Source: JACIYW01 sp014359745
GTDB lineage: Bacteria > Pseudomonadota > Alphaproteobacteria > Rhodobacterales > Rhodobacteraceae
Assembly: GCA_050433985.1 (NCBI GenBank)
Contig: JBNPWE010000055.1
Span: 1-7,493 of the forward strand
Length of the DNA: 7,493 nucleotides
Reading direction: 5' to 3'
Below, in pieces: positions 6,316-7,493 of the stretch. Every line of letters begins with the position of its first letter. The stretch's first letter is position 1. The notes below the pieces were generated by a model. That model ran no database searches, had not been told where the DNA came from, and was given only the letters and a program-made list of their open reading frames with translations. Both the position numbers and the translations under genes were made by a program.

Positions 6316-7107
6316 TCAGGCCTTATGAAGCCGTTTGCGCCGCCATCCGGCGAACCCAAGCCCGCCAAGCGCCGTCAACAAGAGCGGCAGCGCCGCCGGG
6401 ACCGGAACGGGGCTTGCGGGGGGAAGCACTTCTTCGGTGATACCGGCATAGCGCACATTGGCTTGCGAGAAATTGTAGAAGCCGAACGCCCCATCCGTGA
6501 ACAGCACACCGCCATTATCCACGCTGCTGAAGGACAATTCCGTCACATCGTTAACCTTCACCTCGATCAGCTCCGGCCTGAAGATCAGGTCAAATGCATA
6601 CTCGACGGCCGAAGCCCAGCCCGTGGTTGCCAGGTTGGTGGCGCGCTGTACCTCGCTCACAGGTGCATCATGCTGCCACCAAGGCCCACCGGTGCCGGTG
6701 TTGGTCGAGCTTAGATCGCCGAAGACATGGCTTAGCGCGAGACCGGCCGTCTGCCCGTCCTGCGCGCCTTTCTTCCAGTCGATCAGCCAGAAATCCGCGC
6801 TGGTGCTGTTGACCTCGCCATCCTGATAACCAAGGACAAACCCGACGAAATCATCGTCGGACGTGGTCCGCACCTCAATCGTGCCCGCCAAGGCATTGCC
6901 CTGGCTGTTCTGATTGTTGTGAAAGACCGTCGGGGTGCCGTTTATGGTTTGAAGCACGCCGTTATTGCCCGACTCGAGGTTCCAGGTACCCGCATTGTTG
7001 TTCGGGTTCCCGTTTTCGATCCAGCTTGACAGATCCACCGGGGCTGCCGCGCCCGCCGTGGCCGCCGCACCCACGGCAAGAGCCACCAAAACACCTGACA
7101 TTTTCAT
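6316..7107 (-). CDS. Secreted thrombospondin-C-like domain protein with VPVPA-CTERM sorting tail
   Basis: Encodes 263 residues for an exported, exosortase-processed protein. Residues 1-22 form a signal peptide (MKMSGVLVALAVGAAATAGAAA). The body resembles the thrombospondin C-terminal calcium-binding lectin-like fold: WNLESGNNGVLQT (42-54), DDDFVGFVLGYQ (84-95), FWLIDWKKGAQ (106-116), and a closing GAFGFYNFSQANVRYAG (206-222) that parallels the FSQEN...NL-Y end of thrombospondins. The tail has VPVPA (234-238), a hydrophobic span (239-254) and RRKR (256-259), the architecture of VPLPA-CTERM signals known in Rhodobacterales. The expected fate is cleavage at the motif and release or attachment outside the cell, often together with exopolysaccharide. 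The ATG at 7107 has GAAAGG seven bases upstream. It converges on the polysaccharide operon and shares its strand with an EpsI-like gene upstream. The ligand is unknown. Confidence 0.88.
   Translation of the reverse strand: MKMSGVLVALAVGAAATAGAAAPVDLSSWIENGNPNNNAGTWNLESGNNGVLQTINGTPTVFHNNQNSQGNALAGTIEVRTTSDDDFVGFVLGYQDGEVNSTSADFWLIDWKKGAQDGQTAGLALSHVFGDLSSTNTGTGGPWWQHDAPVSEVQRATNLATTGWASAVEYAFDLIFRPELIEVKVNDVTELSFSSVDNGGVLFTDGAFGFYNFSQANVRYAGITEEVLPPASPVPVPAALPLLLTALGGLGFAGWRRKRLHKA
6339..6408 (-). other. Segment encoding the VPVPA-CTERM sorting signal
   Basis: These bases encode the motif VPVPA, the transmembrane helix that follows and most of the short basic tail. VPLPA is the usual form; here the third residue is valine. 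Proteins with this signal are recognised by an exosortase in the inner membrane, after which the tail is removed. Confidence 0.75.
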
Positions 7108-7316
7108 GGTATAACCTTTCTACTGTCGCGAACCTCCTTACCCTACGAAAAAATTGTCCAGGTAACAGAGGTTGTGATTTTCAATCTATACGGTCAAATG
7201 TGCAATTCGCCACTATTTTGTCAAAGTTATGCCTTTTTTAGGGTCTTGTAGATCATAAAATTTTTATACTGTAAACAATTCCGAAAAATGATCGGGTTTG
7301 TTTCTGTATCGCCCCC
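7108..7316 (-). promoter_or_regulatory. AT-rich control region upstream of the CTERM gene
   Basis: This gap is far richer in A+T than the genes around it; bases 7201-7260 hold only 20 G+C of 60. On the minus strand there is an exact TTGACA at 7224-7219, but the hexamer 17 bases on (ACATTT) is a poor -10. TATGAT at 7257-7252 is a good -10 look-alike with only a weak upstream partner. An inverted repeat, ATAAAA-T-TTTTAT, spans 7255-7267. A second one, CCGA/TCGG, flanks 7281-7295. A full TAAGGAGGTT lies at 7140-7131 without a start codon at usable distance. The promoter of the CTERM gene is very likely here, but its exact position is not resolved. Confidence 0.4.
7255..7267. repeat. Perfect AT-only palindrome ATAAAA-T-TTTTAT
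   Basis: Six bases are repeated inverted around one central T. It sits between the EpsI-like stop and the CTERM start, about 150 bases from the latter. Its size and position fit an operator or an intrinsically bent site, but an AT-rich stretch can produce such repeats by chance. Confidence 0.4.
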
Positions 7317-7493
7317 TCACCCCGGGACGAACCTGGGCAGCTTCGGCAGACTCTCGCGCATCAGCCGCTGCAACCGTTCGTCGGCGGCGCCTTCGGGCTC
7401 GCCCTTCAGGATCGGGGTGATGTAGCGCACGATGGCGCCGTCGGTGCGGTCGATCGCCAGGCTGTCGTAGACCACGCTCATCTTGGCCTTGAA
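7317..7493 (-). CDS. EpsI-like protein or exosortase C-terminal domain, partial
   Basis: Only the last 58 codons are in the window; the frame enters from the right edge and ends at TGA 7319-7317. The reading is FKAKMSVVYDSLAIDRTDGA, then IVRYITPILKGEPEGAADER, then LQRLMRESLPKLPRFVPG. The pattern of a helix ending in a tyrosine/tryptophan-Asp, then R-T-D-G-A-(I/L)-V-R, then TP-x-x-x-GE, then AD-x-RL-x-x-x-x, ending near FVPG, is what I recall for the end of EpsI (DUF3485) proteins. EpsI accompanies exosortases or is fused to their C-termini; VPLPA-CTERM exosortases of Rhodobacterales are, to my recollection, such fusions. Its neighbour on the same strand is a VPVPA-CTERM protein, which supports the call. 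The assignment rests on 58 residues and is an inference. Confidence 0.6.
   Translation of the reverse strand, partial: FKAKMSVVYDSLAIDRTDGAIVRYITPILKGEPEGAADERLQRLMRESLPKLPRFVPG

Noticed and set aside
6313..6714. A plus-strand frame of 133 codons inside the CTERM gene
   Set aside because: The minus strand encodes a signal peptide, domain and sorting tail in the right order, so this frame is a shadow.
7140..7165. A sigma-54-like promoter on the minus strand (TGGACA...TTCG)
   Set aside because: RpoN control of CTERM genes is known in some bacteria, but the second element reads CG where GC is required at the fixed spacing.
7196..7224. A sigma-70 promoter built on the exact TTGACA at 7224-7219
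   Set aside because: The -10 position at 17 bases reads ACATTT, which is too poor to call a defined promoter, so it is noted only within the control region.

Overview
The window reads as a stretch of a surface- or exo-polysaccharide locus from an alphaproteobacterium, most likely of the Rhodobacterales/Paracoccus kind. This assignment is an inference from the high GC of the core genes, the PssD/PssE-type split glycosyltransferase, and a VPLPA-type CTERM sorting tail next to an EpsI-like reading frame. No rRNA, tRNA, CRISPR array or insertion sequence was seen.

Left part (1-1801) looks decayed. A MenD-like thiamine-diphosphate enzyme survives only as its middle and cofactor-binding domains (117-1238). 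The end of its missing N-terminal domain is still readable in the same frame upstream, but two in-frame stops cut it off. This gene is visibly poorer in GC than what follows. After a gene-less junction comes a 118-residue fragment (1350-1706) that resembles the C-terminus of a FrhB/FdhB-type protein of polysaccharide clusters, without its N-terminal part.

Middle part (1802-6168) is a compact rightward operon. In order it encodes a polysaccharide pyruvyl transferase, a possible 24-codon coupled mini-ORF, a membrane-anchored NodB-type deacetylase, an Alg14-like (PssD) and an Alg13-like (PssE) glycosyltransferase subunit, and a UDP-sugar 6-dehydrogenase. Three junctions are stop/start overlaps (ATGA, ATGA, GTGA). 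The set makes sense as a pathway: the dehydrogenase makes a UDP-uronic acid, PssD/PssE form one two-part transferase that may use it, and the deacetylase and pyruvyl transferase decorate the glycan. A GNRA-looped hairpin with a T-run ends the operon and probably also serves the convergent gene beyond it.

Right part (6316-7493, leftward) holds a secreted protein with a thrombospondin-C-terminal-like domain and a VPVPA-CTERM sorting tail. Upstream of it are an AT-rich control region and, running off the right edge, the last 58 residues of an EpsI-like protein or exosortase C-terminal domain. This pairing of a CTERM target with exosortase machinery beside a polysaccharide operon is the most interesting feature of the window.
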